Assembly (NCBI RefSeq): GCF_036711975.1
Contig: NC_091968.1
Location: 21,948,001-22,012,000 of the forward strand
DNA: 64,000 nucleotides
DNA from: Onthophagus taurus
Taxonomy: Eukaryota > Arthropoda > Insecta > Coleoptera > Scarabaeidae
Reading direction: 5' to 3'
Shown: positions 41,990 to 52,813 of the stretch, one piece after another
Layout: every line of letters begins with the position of its first letter
Numbering within the stretch: position 1 is the stretch's first letter
The notes under the pieces: model-generated
The model's input: only the letters and a program-made list of their open reading frames with translations
What the model was told of the DNA's origin: nothing
Databases searched by the model: none
Program-made: the position numbers and the translations under genes

Positions 41990-43266
41990 CAGGGTGTCTC
42001 ACGTAACTGGTTCGTTAGAACTTTTTTAGGTTCCACTATTCGTAGAGGTTTTGAAATTTTGGTAGCATGGGTTGTTCATTCTGAACTTTCAATCTAAAAT
42101 ATTTTCAAGATGGCCACCACTTCCGGTCTACCGGAAGTAGACCACAACTTCGTTATTTTAAATGAAATGTTATAGTTTTTATTACACCTTTCAATTATAC
42201 ATAAAAAAATATGTTGACTTTGATAAAAGTTGTTGGTACCTACCATTTTTTGTTTTCAAGTTATTTTAATTTTAAGCTTTTTTTGGCAAATTTCACCATG
42301 CTCTTTAAAAGTCTATATCTCAGTTAACGTTCATTAAAAAAAACCTCTAAATTGGCACGATTACTCTTCAGATGTTGCCAAATAGATTGACATTTCTTGT
42401 ATCAGAGTATCTTATACAGGGTGGTCAAAAATTGAATTACCGTTTCTCCATATTCAATGGCTAGAAAGTCGAAAATTTTAAATGGAATACCCCGTATTTT
42501 TTTACCCTATCAGAAAGGGAATTTAATTCTCTACAAATTATCTATAAACATTCCTATACCTATTTATTGTAGTTTCCCTGATATTGGGACATTAATCAAA
42601 GCATGCACGGAATGCGGGAAAACGTTTGATTTTTTTATTAGAAGGCAATGGAATTTTGACAGTTTTTGGTCCATATTTGTGTTATTGTTGTTGTTACTTA
42701 CTTTTGATCACGAGTGAAAGTCATTGTATATCATGGCAAATTATTCCAACGCCGATATTTTAAATTTGTTTTATATTCATGGCAATGGCCTCCACGATCT
42801 CCAGATTTAACACCATTGGATTTTTATTTTTGACCACTCTGTATAAGATTCTCTGATACAACAAATGACAATCTATTTGGTAGCATCTGTAGAGCAGTCG
42901 TGCCAATGCAGAGCTTTTTTGAATGATCGTTAGCTGAGATATGGGCTTTTAAAGACCATGGTGAAATTTGTCAAAAAACACTTAAAATTAAAATAACTCG
43001 AAAACAAAAAACGCTAGGTACCAACAACTTTTATCAAAGTCAACATATTTTTTGACGTATAATTGAAAGGTGTAATAAAAACTATAGCATTCCATTTAAA
43101 ATAACGAAGTTGTGGTCTACTTCCGCTAGACCGGAAAGGGTGGCCATCTTGAAAATATTTTAGATCGAAAGTTTAGAACGAACAACCTGTGCTACCAAAA
43201 TTTCAAACCACTACGAATAGTGGAACCTTAAAAAGTTCTAACGAACCAGTTACGTGAGACACCTCT
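41990..43266. mobile_element. Foldback element D with inner element at its centre
   Basis: Tips CAGGGTGTCTCACGTAACTGG (left, 41990; only the first 20 bases are intact on both sides) and CCAGTTACGTGAGACACCTC (right). Both arms contain GTTCGTTAGAACTTTTT, the CCGGAAGT dyad (42119-42138; degenerate at 43119-43137), and AAAAGTTGTTGGTACC. The arms end at GTATCAGAGTATCTTA and TAAGATTCTCTGATAC, whose midpoint is a TA. An inner element occupies that point. Confidence 0.85.
42418..42841. mobile_element. Inner element of D: deletion derivative of a DD41D transposon
   Basis: 424 bp between CAGGGTGGTCAAAAATTG and AATCCA...TTTTGACCACTCTG, flanked by TA. It contains a start-like MANYSNADILNLFYIHG (from 42733), the N-terminus of a mariner transposase. 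This runs directly, after a large internal deletion, into QWPPRSPDLTPLDFYF, the block around the third catalytic Asp. That pair of motifs dates it as a non-autonomous derivative of the same transposase type as 32279-33293. Confidence 0.8.
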
Positions 43267-45393
43267 ATATTTATACAGGGTGACATAGAAAAAAGTACAT
43301 TGCATAGTGCCACACAATAGAGGACACTAAAATAAGAAAAAAAGTTCCTATGAACATGGGTCCGCAAGGCCTACGGTTAAAAGATACGGGGTGTTGAATT
43401 TTAATTTTTTTTTTTATTTATTTGCAGAAACAATGATATATTGTTATTGTTATGCTTATTTTTTTATGTACTGCGTTCAGAATAAAATTTGTTTTCTTCT
43501 TCTTGCAACATCGAAAATTTTATCAAAACTTCAAATATTATTTTCTCAAAAACTAAAAGTTATTTTTCAAAAAGTGTTGGTTCATTGAAAAGAGCACACT
43601 TTTATTAACACTTTTTATACTCATATTCCAAGAAATGGATTTTATGCGAATTTTTAAAACTTAATCGGCGAAAATTGCAAAATTTGTAAAAATTTTCATA
43701 CTGATATTCCAAGAAGTTTATTTTATACGAACTTTTAAAACTTAACAAGAGATTTTATATATTGTATTGGGATTGTTACAATGAGGTTGTTAAAGACAAA
43801 CCTGATATAAATAAAGTTGTATTCAATGAAAAAGGTCCTATTGGGGTTGGGTGGGTTGGGCATTGCTATTGGGGTTGGTATTATCTACAGTGTCCAAGTT
43901 GTCCAACACCTATAAGAGATGCTAATTCCAATGAATGGAGTACTAAGTAATAGGTTTTTAATATCCGGATAACTATCTGGTATCCGGCTGGATTTTAAAA
44001 AATGACCGGATAGTTGCCGGATATCTATTCCACCACTAAGCTCTATGTATGCTGAGTTGAGCTCGAAACTATATCTACTGCGTCACACCTCATTGTTTAG
44101 CCCAGGTAATACCGATGTCGGTTCCATGTTTGGGTAATAAAGGAGGAGGGTTGCAAAGTTAGGCCAGAACTGCCACATTTACCTCGGATAATGAAGGATT
44201 AGATATGACGAAATTGCAGAATACTCTTTATATAATATCTTGTTGTATCCTATCTTGACTTGCGGCCTGGTTTAGCGGTTTTGTATAGAATACTTTTCAA
44301 ACACATACAAATATGCTATTTAACTAGTTTATGTCTACAAAGTAATATGCAATAAGACTCTTGAAACTCTTGTATCTGCTTCTCTCTGAGTTTTCCTTTG
44401 TCACGGGGTCCCTTTATATATATTTCCAAATTATGCTTTAATTACGAGAAAGTGTAATTAGATAGTGAACGCTTGTTAATCAAGATTGAAAGTGACCCGT
44501 GACCAAGTTTACCATAATTATTTGAGAAAGTGGTATACAACAATCTGTGTTGGAACAACAATTCTGAAATGCGCTATTCGCATCTATGATGAGTCTCAAA
44601 GAACGTACTCAGGCTGAGGGATGTTGCCCCAACGGTTAGTGACTTGTTGTTTTAGGCATATCTTGCATTAATGAATAAATGTTATACAGTGATGACTATT
44701 GTTGTTTTAAGTCGAAGGAACACCATGAGATAAAACAGAAACAGAATGAAATATAAAAAAAAAGTAGGAAATTGACTTTTATTTTGTTAATTTTCAATGT
44801 TTTAGTGAAGAGTTTCTAAGACATGATGACAAAATTGATTGATTATAGATTATTTAGATATAAAAGTTTATTGGAAATTAATCGATTTATGCAACCAACA
44901 TTACATCATTTAATTTGACATCTTTTAAGTCGTAATAATAATTATTGTAAGAACTAAATATTACGAAATTATTGTAAAGCTAAAAATAATATTAATTTTT
45001 CAGTTTTAATTATTATATAATAATTGTTAATAATTTTAATTATTTAAAATAAATATGAAGGGATAAAATTAAAGAACGTAGCCCAACCACCCAGCGTTAA
45101 TTTTGACCAATCAAAAAAAAAACTACTCTGACGTAACTAACAAAAATTGACAGAGTAAAGAACACATCAAAAAACTAAATAAATTCAGTTTCACGTCGTA
45201 AATTTTTGGAAAAGTCAAAATTTAAAATTGTTAAGTGCCGCAAAAAAGTTCACGCACGATCGTAATGTAAAAAACCTCGTGCTCATCTACCCACAGTTGG
45301 AGGTTACATTTTTGACAGAAATCAATTTGGAAGCCAAAATTGTCAGTCTCTTAAAACGAACGGCGTAAATTTTTTTTCATTCAACCCCTCAAT
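43267..45393. other. Spacer with partial foldback tips and a repeat copy
   Basis: A CAGGGTGACATAGAAAAAAG tip begins at about 43276 and a GGGGTGTTGAATTT tip follows near 43389, probably fragments of further foldback families. The second copy of the 200-bp repeat is at 43503-43690. From 43750 to 45393 I recognise nothing except AT-rich DNA upstream of the aminopeptidase-like exons; a short frame at 43762-43950 has no family features. Confidence 0.45.
43503..43690. repeat. 200-bp dispersed repeat, copy 2
   Basis: Direct-orientation copy of 40466-40665, with a short internal deletion around the CACTTT...TACTCATAT segment. A partial third copy of its second half (CATACTGATATTCCAAGAAG) follows at about 43700-43745. 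Confidence 0.8.
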
Positions 45394-45641
45394 ATGATGC
45401 GTCTAGGTTTTAATATGTTTAAGCCTTTTCGGCAACATTTAACGTACTTTTCCAACAATTTATCAAATAAGGTAACCTCAAATCTTTCATTTTTAATTCT
45501 TAAACAAATTTATTTGTTTTTTTTATAGAAAGGTCTTGTTCTTGGGGTTTACACTGAAGAAGGAAAACCTTTCAAATTAACAGCCGCCGCTGAATATTAC
45601 AACAAAGTTTCAAACGGACAACTCGTGAAACATATAGAACT
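45394..45641 (+). CDS. Leucine aminopeptidase-like gene, first two exons only
   Basis: Exon 1 (45394-45471) encodes 26 residues with a basic, hydroxylated, acid-free character (MMRLGFNMFKPFRQHL...), resembling a mitochondrial targeting sequence. Exon 2 (45529-45641) continues KGLVLGVYTEEGKPFKLT, then AAAEYYNKVSNGQLVKHIEL, the N-terminal alpha/beta start typical of M17 cytosol/leucine aminopeptidases, including the sperm-enriched insect members. Exon 2 ends in phase 2 at a good donor (GTACGT). No later exon (metal-binding NTDAEGR-type motif) is visible in the remaining 18 kb on this strand. The gene is either truncated, or it continues beyond the window with COP1 inside a giant intron. Confidence 0.55.
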
Positions 45642-46719
45642 GTACGTAAAGTTTTATTTAATTTTGCTATAATTCAAGAATCATCATGTGGTTTTAAAAA
45701 TCGACAATTAAGCTTAAATAACCCTTTACAAATGAAAAAAGAGTGCAGAAAGTGTAAAACATACTGAAAATTCACTTTAAAGAGTCTACATGGCGTAATT
45801 GACCATGCTAACCATATAATTTCGCAGCAGATTTGGTTAAAACGCATATTTTTGGATAAAATACGGTTGTTACTTTGGTTTTTGACGCACAATGACTAAA
45901 ATGTTGTTGTTTATCATCTATAAACTATATATAACCTAAAATATATACCTAATTTACTGATTTATTTCAGAATTTTATATAGAAATTCCACTTTGAGTTA
46001 GGATAATTAACTCCATATTCAATCATACATCTAGAGAATGCTAAAATATCCTATTAATGCTACATCTATATAAAATGAATTAAATTTTATAAATATACTG
46101 GCCATAGAAAATAACTATCCTCCAAATATAATTAATAATAGTATATTAAAAAACAAGTTTTGTAAGACACGTTTGAAATGCACCAATTCAAGTTGAAAAA
46201 CGAGTTTTTTAAGTCTTATGAAACGTGTTTTTTATGCTATTTTTTGTAATTCGCGCTTTTACCCTTTTTTATTAACAAAAATAAAATAAATTTTGACAAT
46301 GTAGGGAAATAGGTATGTAGCAGTTGGTAACACTTGAAAATAGAAATTTGAATTGACAATTAGAAACTGTCAAAACACAAAATGTATTTACCTGAAAAAA
46401 ATGTTTGGTGTATACCTCCCAAAATAAGAGAAATTGCTCAGAGTTCAAGGTCCTCATCATTGTTGACTTTGTATTCGATGCTAAGATCGTGTTTAAAGAT
46501 CCATAGACAAAAATTGTCACATTGACAACTAGAAAAATTAATGACCCAATGTCACCAACTTGAACTGGTTCCATAATATGTTACTAAAATCTCATTACAG
46601 CATCGGATTCTGTAAAGAGTCTCATTACAGCACCCGTTTGAGTACTGTTATAGCTTTCATTATCGTCGCGAATTACAAAAAATACTTTATAATACTATAA
46701 TACCCCACCACATATCGGT
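45642..46719. other. No gene recognised
   Basis: AT-rich spacer following the aminopeptidase-like exon 2. No third exon was found by eye. Confidence 0.45.
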
Positions 46720-46905
46720 TTTTACCGTATAATGAAATAAATTACAAAATTAAACATATTTTAGAACAACATAACATCGATATTGGTTTTAAAAGTAACT
46801 ATAAAGTTATAGATTTATTATCAAATTTCAAAAGTAAAGAACATTTAAATAAAAACGGTGTATACTCTATTAAATGTGAAGAATGTGATGCTCTATACAG
46901 TCTGT
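46720..46905 (+). mobile_element. Penelope-like element relic (GIY-YIG start)
   Basis: The plus strand reads IIEHNIDIGFKSNYKVIDLL, SKEHLNKNGVYSIKCEECDA and YSL, matching the linker and first strand of the GIY-YIG endonuclease of Penelope-like retroelements (GVY-x-I-x-C-x2-C). It is cut off by the foldback tip at 46914. Confidence 0.6.
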
Positions 46906-46913
46906 TTCATATA

Positions 46914-48253
46914 CAGGGTGTCACACAAAAAACGCCCCAAGCTGTAACTCTGTCATTTACAGTCCGATTTTCATGAGTGAGGTAACAAATGAAATGGTTT
47001 GATGAATACTATGATGCATGCTACAAATAAATTTTTTCCAAGACCATCTTCAATTTTAAACGATTATTAACTTTTGTTTTTCAAATTGCTCCATATATTT
47101 TTCTTCACGTCATTGGATGGAGATTGTTTTTCTGAATCCATTGATATACAAGACATCCATTTTGAAAGTAATTTTAGCAAAGAAAAGACACCTGTATATA
47201 CAGGTTATCACACAAGAAAGCCGCAAGCTGTAACTTTGTCATTTACCTTCTGATTTTCATGAACGAGGTATGAAATGAAATGGTTTGATGAATACTATGA
47301 TTCATGCTACAAATAAACTTTTTCCAGCGCTATCTTTCATTTCAAGCGATTATCAACTTTTGATTTTCAAACTGCTCGGTATGTTTTTCTACACGTTATT
47401 GTATAGAGATTTTTTTTTCTGAACCCAATGATGTACAATACATTAACATTAATTGTAATTTTAGCAGAGAAAAACAATTAAAACATTATCCGAACATTGT
47501 CTTAGTCACTTCTGTAATACTGTGTGCCATGGAAGAAAGAACGCGCAAAACTGATAACAGTCATTAAATGTTATTTCAATGCCCGAAGCAGTTGTAAATG
47601 ATACTTATAACTTGTGTTTTTATTGTTTTTCCCATGGCACACTACAGTATAATGCAAGTAATTTTAAGAGAATGTTAGGAAACTATTTTAATGTTTTTCT
47701 ATACTACAATTACAATTAATGTTTATGTATTGTACATCAATGGATTCAGAAAAGGAATCTCTATCCAATAGCGTGAAAAAAAACATACCGAGCAATTTGA
47801 AAATCAAAAGTTGGTAATCGCTTGAAATTCAAGATGGCGTTGGAAAAAGTTTATTTGTAGCATGAATCATAGTATTCATCAAACCTTTTCATTTGATATT
47901 TCGCTCATGAAAATCGGAATTTAAATGACGGAGTTATAGCTTGTGGCATTCTTGTGTGACAACCTGTATATACAGGTGTCTTTTTTCTGCTAAAACTACA
48001 TTTAAAATGGATGTATTATACATCAATGGATTCAGAAAGACAATCTCTATCCAATGACGTGAAGAAAAATATACGCAGCAATTTGAAAAACAAAAGTTAG
48101 TAATTACTTGAAATTGAAGATGGCGTTGTAAAAAATTTATTTGTAGCATGAATCATAGTATTTATAAAACCATTTTATTTGATACCTGGGTCATGAAAAT
48201 CGGAATGTAAATAACAGAGTTACAGGTTGGGGCGTTTTTTGTGTGACACCCTG
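46914..48253. mobile_element. Foldback element E, outer copy
   Basis: Tips CAGGGTGTCACACAAAAAAC (46914) and GTTTTTTGTGTGACACCCTG (48253, minor differences), flanked by TA. Mirror blocks include TGAAATGGTTTGATGAATAC, TGCTACAAATAAA, CAAATTGCT and ACATCCATTTTGAAAG. The arms converge on GACACCTGTATATACAGGTGTC, the dyad centre, where a second copy of the same family sits. Confidence 0.88.
47201..47966. mobile_element. Foldback element E, inner copy of the same family
   Basis: Tips CAGGTTATCACACAAG (47201) and CTTGTGTGACAACCTG (47966); TA on both sides. The arms are homologous to the outer element (AAGCTGTAACT, TTCATGCTACAAATAAACTTTTTCC). Its own centre holds another mirrored pair, ACTGTGTGCCATGGAAG (about 47519) and CCCATGGCACACTACAGT (about 47631), possibly a fourth boundary. 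Confidence 0.85.
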
Positions 48254-48346
48254 TATATGTGCAGGACTTCAGGAAGTGATAGCTTGTCGAAAAATTTGAA
48301 AAAAATGTCTATCAACTTACCCTCTAAAATGCACCATTTTCGAAAT

Positions 48347-48610
48347 ACAGGGGGGTATTAAAATTTAATAAAAAAATATTTTTTTGCAAATTTCTCCGGA
48401 ACCGTTTATCATACAGAAAACAGCTCATAATAAGTTCAGTGCGAGAAAAAATTTTTTAAAGTCATAATTGGTGAAGATTTCGAAGGGGTAGTGGTTGTTT
48501 TTCTCTCCAACCTCTACATTTTCTAGATACAGGGTGTTGAAATTTAATACAAAAAATCGTTTTTTGCGAATATCTCCGAAACCGTTTATCGTACAGAAAA
48601 CAGCGTTTGT
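48347..48610. repeat. Two direct copies of an 80-bp module
   Basis: ATACAGGGGGGTATTAAAATTTAAT at about 48347 (first 20 bases conserved) and ATACAGGGTGTTGAAATTTA at about 48530 each lead into TTTGCRAATWTCTCCGRAAC and CGTTTATC-TACAGAAAACAG. The spacer is about 100 bp. Confidence 0.7.
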
Positions 48611-48684
48611 AAGCATTTTCTACTCACAATCTGTGTTGTTAAATACCCGGGTATTTATTTTCAAGAGTAAATTTCCTTGATATA

Positions 48685-49320
48685 CAGGTGTCTTACGTAA
48701 CTGGTTCGTTAGAACTTTTTCAGGTTCCACTATTCATATTACACAGTTTAATTGTACGTAAAAAAATAGGTTGACTTTGATAAAAGTTATTGGTACCTAG
48801 CGTTTTTCGTTTTCGAGTTATTTTGGTTTTAAACTTTTTTTAGTAAATTTCAACATGCTCTTTAAAACTCCATATCTCAGCCAAAGTTCATTCAAAAAAG
48901 ATCTACTTTGGAACGATTACTCTTCAGATGTTGTCAAATAGATTGACATTTGTTGTATCGGAGTATCTTATACAGGATGATCAAAAATTGAATTACTGTT
49001 TCTCCATATTCAATGGCGAGAAAGTCGAAAATTTTAAATGCAACGCCCCATTTTTTTAGCCTATCAGAAACAGAATTTAATTCTCTACATATCATCTATA
49101 AATATTCCCATACCTATTTATTGCAGTTTGCCTCATATTGCGAAATTTATTAAAACATGCACGAAATGCTGGTTTTTTTATTAGAAAGCTATGGAATTTT
49201 GACACTTTTTGGTCCATGTTTGTATTGTTGCCATTAGTTATATTTGACGACGGGTGTAAGTCATTGAACATCATGGTAAATTATTCCAACGCCGATATTT
49301 GAAATTTATTTTGTATTAAC
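48685..49320. mobile_element. Partial copy of foldback D carrying the inner element at the same place
   Basis: Starts CAGGTGTCTTACGTAACTGG and follows the left arm of D (TGACTTTGATAAAAGTTATTGG, then TCTTCAGATGTTGTCAAATA, then GTATCGGAGTATCTTA). The inner tip CAGGATGATCAAAAATTG begins at 48973. The inner N-terminal transposase motif follows (NYSNADI). The right half is missing. Because the outer/inner junction is identical to that at 42418, the composite must have moved or duplicated after nesting. Confidence 0.82.
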
Positions 49321-49446
49321 GGCGAATGTAATAAACTTTTGGGCAGGACGTGTCGAACACTTAATGAGAGATGCCTAACAAACCTAACGCCGATCACAAG
49401 GAAAATTTTCAAAAAATTGATAAAGAATTTATTAGTTCTGGATATA

Positions 49447-49920
49447 CAGGGTGTTCCGGTGACTCGGGGCATAAAATTAACCTCATATACTAGAGCAAAA
49501 ATGATGACGATTCGTGAAAAAAAATTATTATAAAAGTCTTCAAATGGCCAAGATATGGGCCATCAAAGTTCGGAAATTTTAACTCATTTTTCTAAATATT
49601 TTTAATACCATTTATGGTAGAGCGTTGAAATTTGGTACAGGGTAAACAAATATCAAGAAAAATCAGTGAACCAATTTTGACTTTGATCGGGCGGCGGCAA
49701 CCATGCAATACAGGCTGTCCCTAAAATTTGTTTGCTCAGAACTTTTTTGTTCGCTCGTAACCCTACATTTATTTTTGTACTTTTTAATAGAAAATTTATT
49801 TTAGAAACTATTGTCACTCTTTGAAAATTTTGATAACATTGACCGTTTTCGAGTTATACACGAAAATATTAAGCTTTGATTTAAATCGTAACAGGGGAAC
49901 CAGGTACGTGAGACAGCCTG
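49447..49920. repeat. CAGGGTG-tipped fragments
   Basis: A CAGGGTGTTCCGGTGACTCG tip at 49447, an internal CAGGCTGTCCCTAAAATTTG at about 49713 and a right tip GTGAGACAGCCTG ending at 49920. The two halves are not mirror images of each other, so this is probably two partial elements joined. No coding recognised. Confidence 0.55.
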
Positions 49921-49969
49921 TATACTGTTAGGTATTTAGAGGTATTCATAAAATTTAATTAAAATTGAG

Positions 49970-50232
49970 TTGATGGCAATTTTGCAAGCACTTCAGGAAT
50001 GCAGAGACGATTATCAATATACCAAACTTATTTTTAACATCTACATGAATGCTACAATGGCGGTAAAATTGCATGAAAGTACTGATGATTGTGAGTAAAA
50101 CAAGGCGATACACTTTTGAACTCGAATTGTTCCTCCGAGTGCATTTAAACAACTGGATTGGACCCAAAAAGGCATAAACATTGATTGCAAATGCTTAAGT
50201 AATTTGCGCTACTCGGAGGATATAAAGATGTA
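49970..50232 (+). mobile_element. RTE-like LINE fragment
   Basis: The plus strand reads MAILQALQECRDDYQYTKLI, FNIYMNATMAVKLHEST and, after a deletion, FKQLDWTQKGINIDCK, LSNLRYSEDIKM (a mutated FADD box). Typical of insect RTE-like LINEs around the palm; the catalytic ADD is lost. Confidence 0.7.
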
Positions 50233-50271
50233 GAATGAGACACTGAAAACAACTAAGTAATAAAATATGGG

Positions 50272-50770
50272 GGGTGCCATTTAAAAAAATAAAGTTATGG
50301 TACTTCCAAATTTCGAAAAGTTAACGTGCCATAGTAAAGTGACCAAATGTTTTAGACAGCCGTTCTCGGCACCGAAACATACTCCATCATGTTGCTTAAG
50401 CATGTTCTGAATCCTAAATTGATATCCCAAAAATCGAGTGTTCTCCGATTTTTTGAACAAGTGTCTGTTGGAGCAGATATTTCTAGAAAAATTCGACTAA
50501 CTCGAGAACGGCCGAATCAAATTGCAAAAAGTAAAGTTATTCATAAACCTTGAAAACAGACAAATCCAAATATGTAAAAATATATAGGTGTTCCATTTAA
50601 AAAAATAATGTAGGTGGCGACTTCCGGTATAACCGGAAGTGCTAGAAATCTGAAAATATTTTAGTCGAAGAGAACGCAATTAATAATACTTAAATATGAA
50701 TTTGCAAATTTTTGTTTTGGCCAGAACCCTGTAAAGTTCTAATGGACGGTCGTCGTGGATGACCCTGTAT
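50272..50770. repeat. Foldback fragment with CCGGAAGT dyad
   Basis: GGTGCCATTTAAAAAAATAAAG near 50276 (first 20 bases) and GGTGTTCCATTTAAAAAAAT near 50588 are related. The second leads to a perfect dyad (50620-50640), GAAAATATTTTAG, and a right tip GTCGTGGATGACCCTG ending near 50767. The right half resembles the arm of the 31310-34024 shell. Confidence 0.55.
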
Positions 50771-51901
50771 AATGCCTGAGTTCAATTATACTCACTTCTT
50801 AGTTTAATTGATAAATAGAACACAATGGTTTATTAAATAAATTTATGTTTTTCTCTTTTAAAAAATATGACGGGCTTGAACAGCCAATGTGTTCTTAGAA
50901 TTTAGTTTTTAATCTAATTTTACCTTTTATATGTTATTTATTCTTTTACAAAAGTTGAACAAAATTAATTTTACAAACATATTTATAATAAAGTTTGTGA
51001 TATCTTCTTTATGGAAAAGAAATGTGAAGTTAACATTATGCCTGACATTATGACATATGACACTGACATTGCAAATTGTGTATGGCAGCGCTATCTAGTG
51101 GATTGTTATAGATAGTAAATAAAATTCCGTCTTCATTTAATACCTATCAACAAATCATACCCTGGTTTGTACCTGCAAAAAGTAAACTTGTATTACAATA
51201 TTAAAAATGAGTTACACAAACGCTGAAATGTGCGAAATGAAATAATATTACAGTGTAGTATTCCGCCGGGATACTAATAACTCACCCTGTATATAGGTGT
51301 CCCGTATCTTCTGTATCAGAGCATTATACGGTTGTAGAATACATTATTCTGAAGCGATCTTTTTAATAAAATTTTTCCGAAATGTTTATAATAACCGCAC
51401 GGGAACTGTTTAAAGATGTCTAATAGCGGATTCACGAATTTACGGAAAATGTTTACTTTTCTTTCCGTGTCGAATCTATTGGTGAGTACACGTGAGAAAC
51501 GTGTTATGATCGGCGCGGCGAACCGGTCGAGGGTTGGGCCGATTACCTGTATAATAATTAAATGAAAATAACTTAGGTTTGGTTAACATTACTTGTAACG
51601 TCACACAGTGTTAGAAAATTATGAATATCTGGCCAAAAATCTAATTACAACTAAATGAAGTTGAAAATGTTTAATACCATTATCATATCTCCTTAATGGT
51701 TAGCTAGGATTTATTTCATCTATAAATAGTGCTTAAAACAAAATTTAGGATTTTGAAACGAATATTTGGAAATAAAAGCGAAACAAAGGTTTTGTTGTGG
51801 GTTGGGTTGGATGTTCAAGCTAATGTAACTCCGAAAACATGGTACATTTATTTCATGTACCCTAACAATAAGTAATATATACTTATATACTATAATATAT
51901 A
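50771..51901. other. Spacer, no gene recognised
   Basis: AT-rich sequence with a lone ATACTAATAACTCACCCTGTA tip near 51272 (tip words shared with element B), and a 25-bp sequence at 51581-51605 that is repeated exactly at 56031-56055 upstream of COP1. Confidence 0.5.
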
Positions 51902-52317
51902 CAGCGTGTCTCACGTAACTGGTTCGTTAAAACTTTAAGGTTTCACTATTCATAAAGGTTTGAAATTTTGACATCATAGGTTGTTCATTCGGAACAATCG
52001 ATCTAAAACATTTACAAGATGGCTGCCACTTCCGGTCTACTGGAACTAGACCATAACTTCGTTATTTTAAATGGAATGCTACAGTTTTTATTACACTTTT
52101 TAATTGTACATAAAAAAATATGTTGACTATTAAAAAACAATTAAAGACAATTCAAAGGTGTAATAAAAACTGCTAAAAACTATTTCTGGTAGACCGGAAG
52201 TGGCAGCCATCTTGAAAATATTTTAGATCGAAAGTTCCGACTGAACAACCCATGCTACCAAAATTTCAAAACTGTATACAAATAGTGGACCCTAAAAAAG
52301 TTACGTGAGACATCCTG
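51902..52317. mobile_element. Short shell-only copy of foldback D
   Basis: 416 bp from CAGCGTGTCTCACGTAACTG to GTTACGTGAGACATCCTG, TA on both sides. It keeps the outer-arm features (ACAAGATGGCTGCCACTTCC, degenerate CCGGAAGT dyads at about 52028 and 52185) but has no inner element and a deleted middle. Confidence 0.85.
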
Positions 52318-52330
52318 TATACACTGTGTA

Positions 52331-52519
52331 CAGGGTGGGCAAATTTGGGTGTTGTTATAGGCTATCTCAGAAACTATAAGAGATACGAAAAAAGCAGGTG
52401 CCATGTCCCGGTCCTTTTTTTCGAGACTAACCCAATCCCGCAAACACCAAACGTCTATCTTCTTTTGTTTTTAAGTTAAGCCAAAAAGTCAAATGTCGAA
52501 TATCCGTAGACACCACCCT
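52331..52519. mobile_element. Small CAGGGTGG-tipped element
   Basis: Begins CAGGGTGGGCAAATTTGG and ends AGACACCACCCTG with TA on both sides. Inverted similarity is limited to about eight terminal bases. It may be a solo derivative of another family. Confidence 0.5.
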
Positions 52520-52813
52520 GTATATTAGCCATTTTATTGAAAATGAGCAATTTATTTTTTTGGGAACGGAAAGTATAGGCTTGAAACTACATAAAAAAAC
52601 TAATTTCAACCTGGGATCTCGTGGGACTTTTTTTGTAGCTTAAATTAAAGTTTAACATTGCAAATAAAATCTGTTTATGAACAGTGTTGAGAAAAACATA
52701 AATAAATCCAGCATTCAAGAACTATTGTATGTGTAGGAAAGCGGAGGGTATGCTACGCACACAGCACCTAGGCCCCAACGGGCCCCTTGTACATCCTCCT
52801 ACACTGTCTCCGG

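Noticed and set aside
43762..43950. Short Trp/Gly/Cys-rich open frame
   Set aside because: No start context, splice partners or family resemblance; probably chance.
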